64,000 nucleotides of DNA from Agarophyton chilense. Its lineage: Eukaryota > Rhodophyta > Florideophyceae > Gracilariales > Gracilariaceae. This document shows, piece after piece, positions 63,601 through 64,000 of the stretch. Numbering within the stretch: position 1 is the stretch's first letter; each line of letters begins with the position of its first letter. The DNA is taken from assembly GCA_030374765.1 (NCBI GenBank), contig JARGXX010000001.1:1364001-1428000 (forward strand), in the 5' to 3' direction. The position numbers and the translations under genes were made by a program. The notes under the pieces were generated by a model. The model was not told where the DNA came from, searched no databases, and worked only from the letters and a program-made list of their open reading frames with translations.

Positions 63601-64000
63601 TGCGCATTCCGCGTCCGCCGCGAGTTGCCACCGCCGCCTTTCGCCACCGCGCGCCCGTCATCGCGCCCATGACGCCTCGCCCGCACGCCGCACTGCGCCG
63701 CGCGGGCCCGTATTTGTCGCGCTTTGTGCGACGGCGCGCGCCCCCGTCATCATTGCCCGTCGCGTATGGTTCCCCCCACCCCCCCCTCCCGACACCCACA
63801 CACACACACACTCGCCCCCTCCCGCCCCCTACCGCTCCGTCCCTCCGTCCCTCCGTCCCTCCCCGCCGCGCGCCAGTCGCGCGCCGCTACGCAATGCGCC
63901 CGGCGCCGTGGAGAGCGCGCCCTACTGCGCGGCGCCGCGCCGCGCGTCCACGCAACCGCGCCGCCCGCGCGCCGTCGTCGCCTTGATCATTTTGCGCGCG

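Larger units (their letters stand above)
62846..64000. other. Low-complexity upstream region of the cellulose synthase gene
   Basis: Very GC-rich with the tracts listed below. Frames across it (for example 63600-63986 plus) are Arg/Pro/Ala-rich products of bias. A further gene could begin beyond the window. Confidence 0.5.

Overview
The window looks like nuclear DNA of a red alga. Nearly every gene is one uninterrupted reading frame. The gene set joins plastid functions (ThiC, histidinol-phosphate phosphatase) to a bacterial-type cellulose synthase with an N-terminal CBM48 glycogen-binding module, a combination described in red algae, and to a Golgi-type carbohydrate sulfotransferase, fitting sulfated-galactan walls. 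SPT6, a SIRT4-type sirtuin, a mitochondrial HtrA protease, a CLC channel and LTR retrotransposons make it eukaryotic. The lineage is inferred from gene content, not from a marker gene.

Left arm (1-33.6 kb), host genes: a CLC channel cut by the left edge (minus); two distantly related tandem genes of unknown family (4395-5369 and 6844-8658, minus); a histidinol phosphatase-YicC fusion (plus) whose 3' end overlaps that of a SWIM zinc-finger gene; a SIRT4-like sirtuin converging on a sulfotransferase; a short unknown gene; a 4.4 kb stretch with no recognisable gene; SPT6 converging on a NAPE-PLD-like protein that has lost most metal ligands; a C2H2 protein converging on an HtrA protease. Convergent partners lie close together and divergent ones share 0.7-1.5 kb regions that probably hold promoters.

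Mobile-element block (34.5-53.8 kb): a decayed DDE transposase; a Tc1/mariner element with paired (IR/DR) ends and a mutated catalytic Asp; then a decayed Ty1/copia element (37786-53774, TSD AAGAC) with three later insertions: an almost intact Ty3/gypsy chromodomain element (40633-48981, TSD ATCCA), a ~0.7 kb insertion in reverse transcriptase, and a solo LTR (52758-53620, TSD TGCCC) in its 3' LTR. The Ty3/gypsy element is the most unusual object here. Its pol starts at the primer-binding site with no gag or protease, and the rest of its interior holds an intact 828-codon frame on the opposite strand with its own TATA-like box.

Right arm (53.8-64 kb): intergenic DNA with a decayed Ty3/gypsy fragment, then plastid ThiC converging on the CBM48-cellulose synthase, whose leader is extremely C-rich. 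Pyrimidine-rich tracts precede many of the start codons. No rRNA, tRNA, CRISPR array or riboswitch could be supported.
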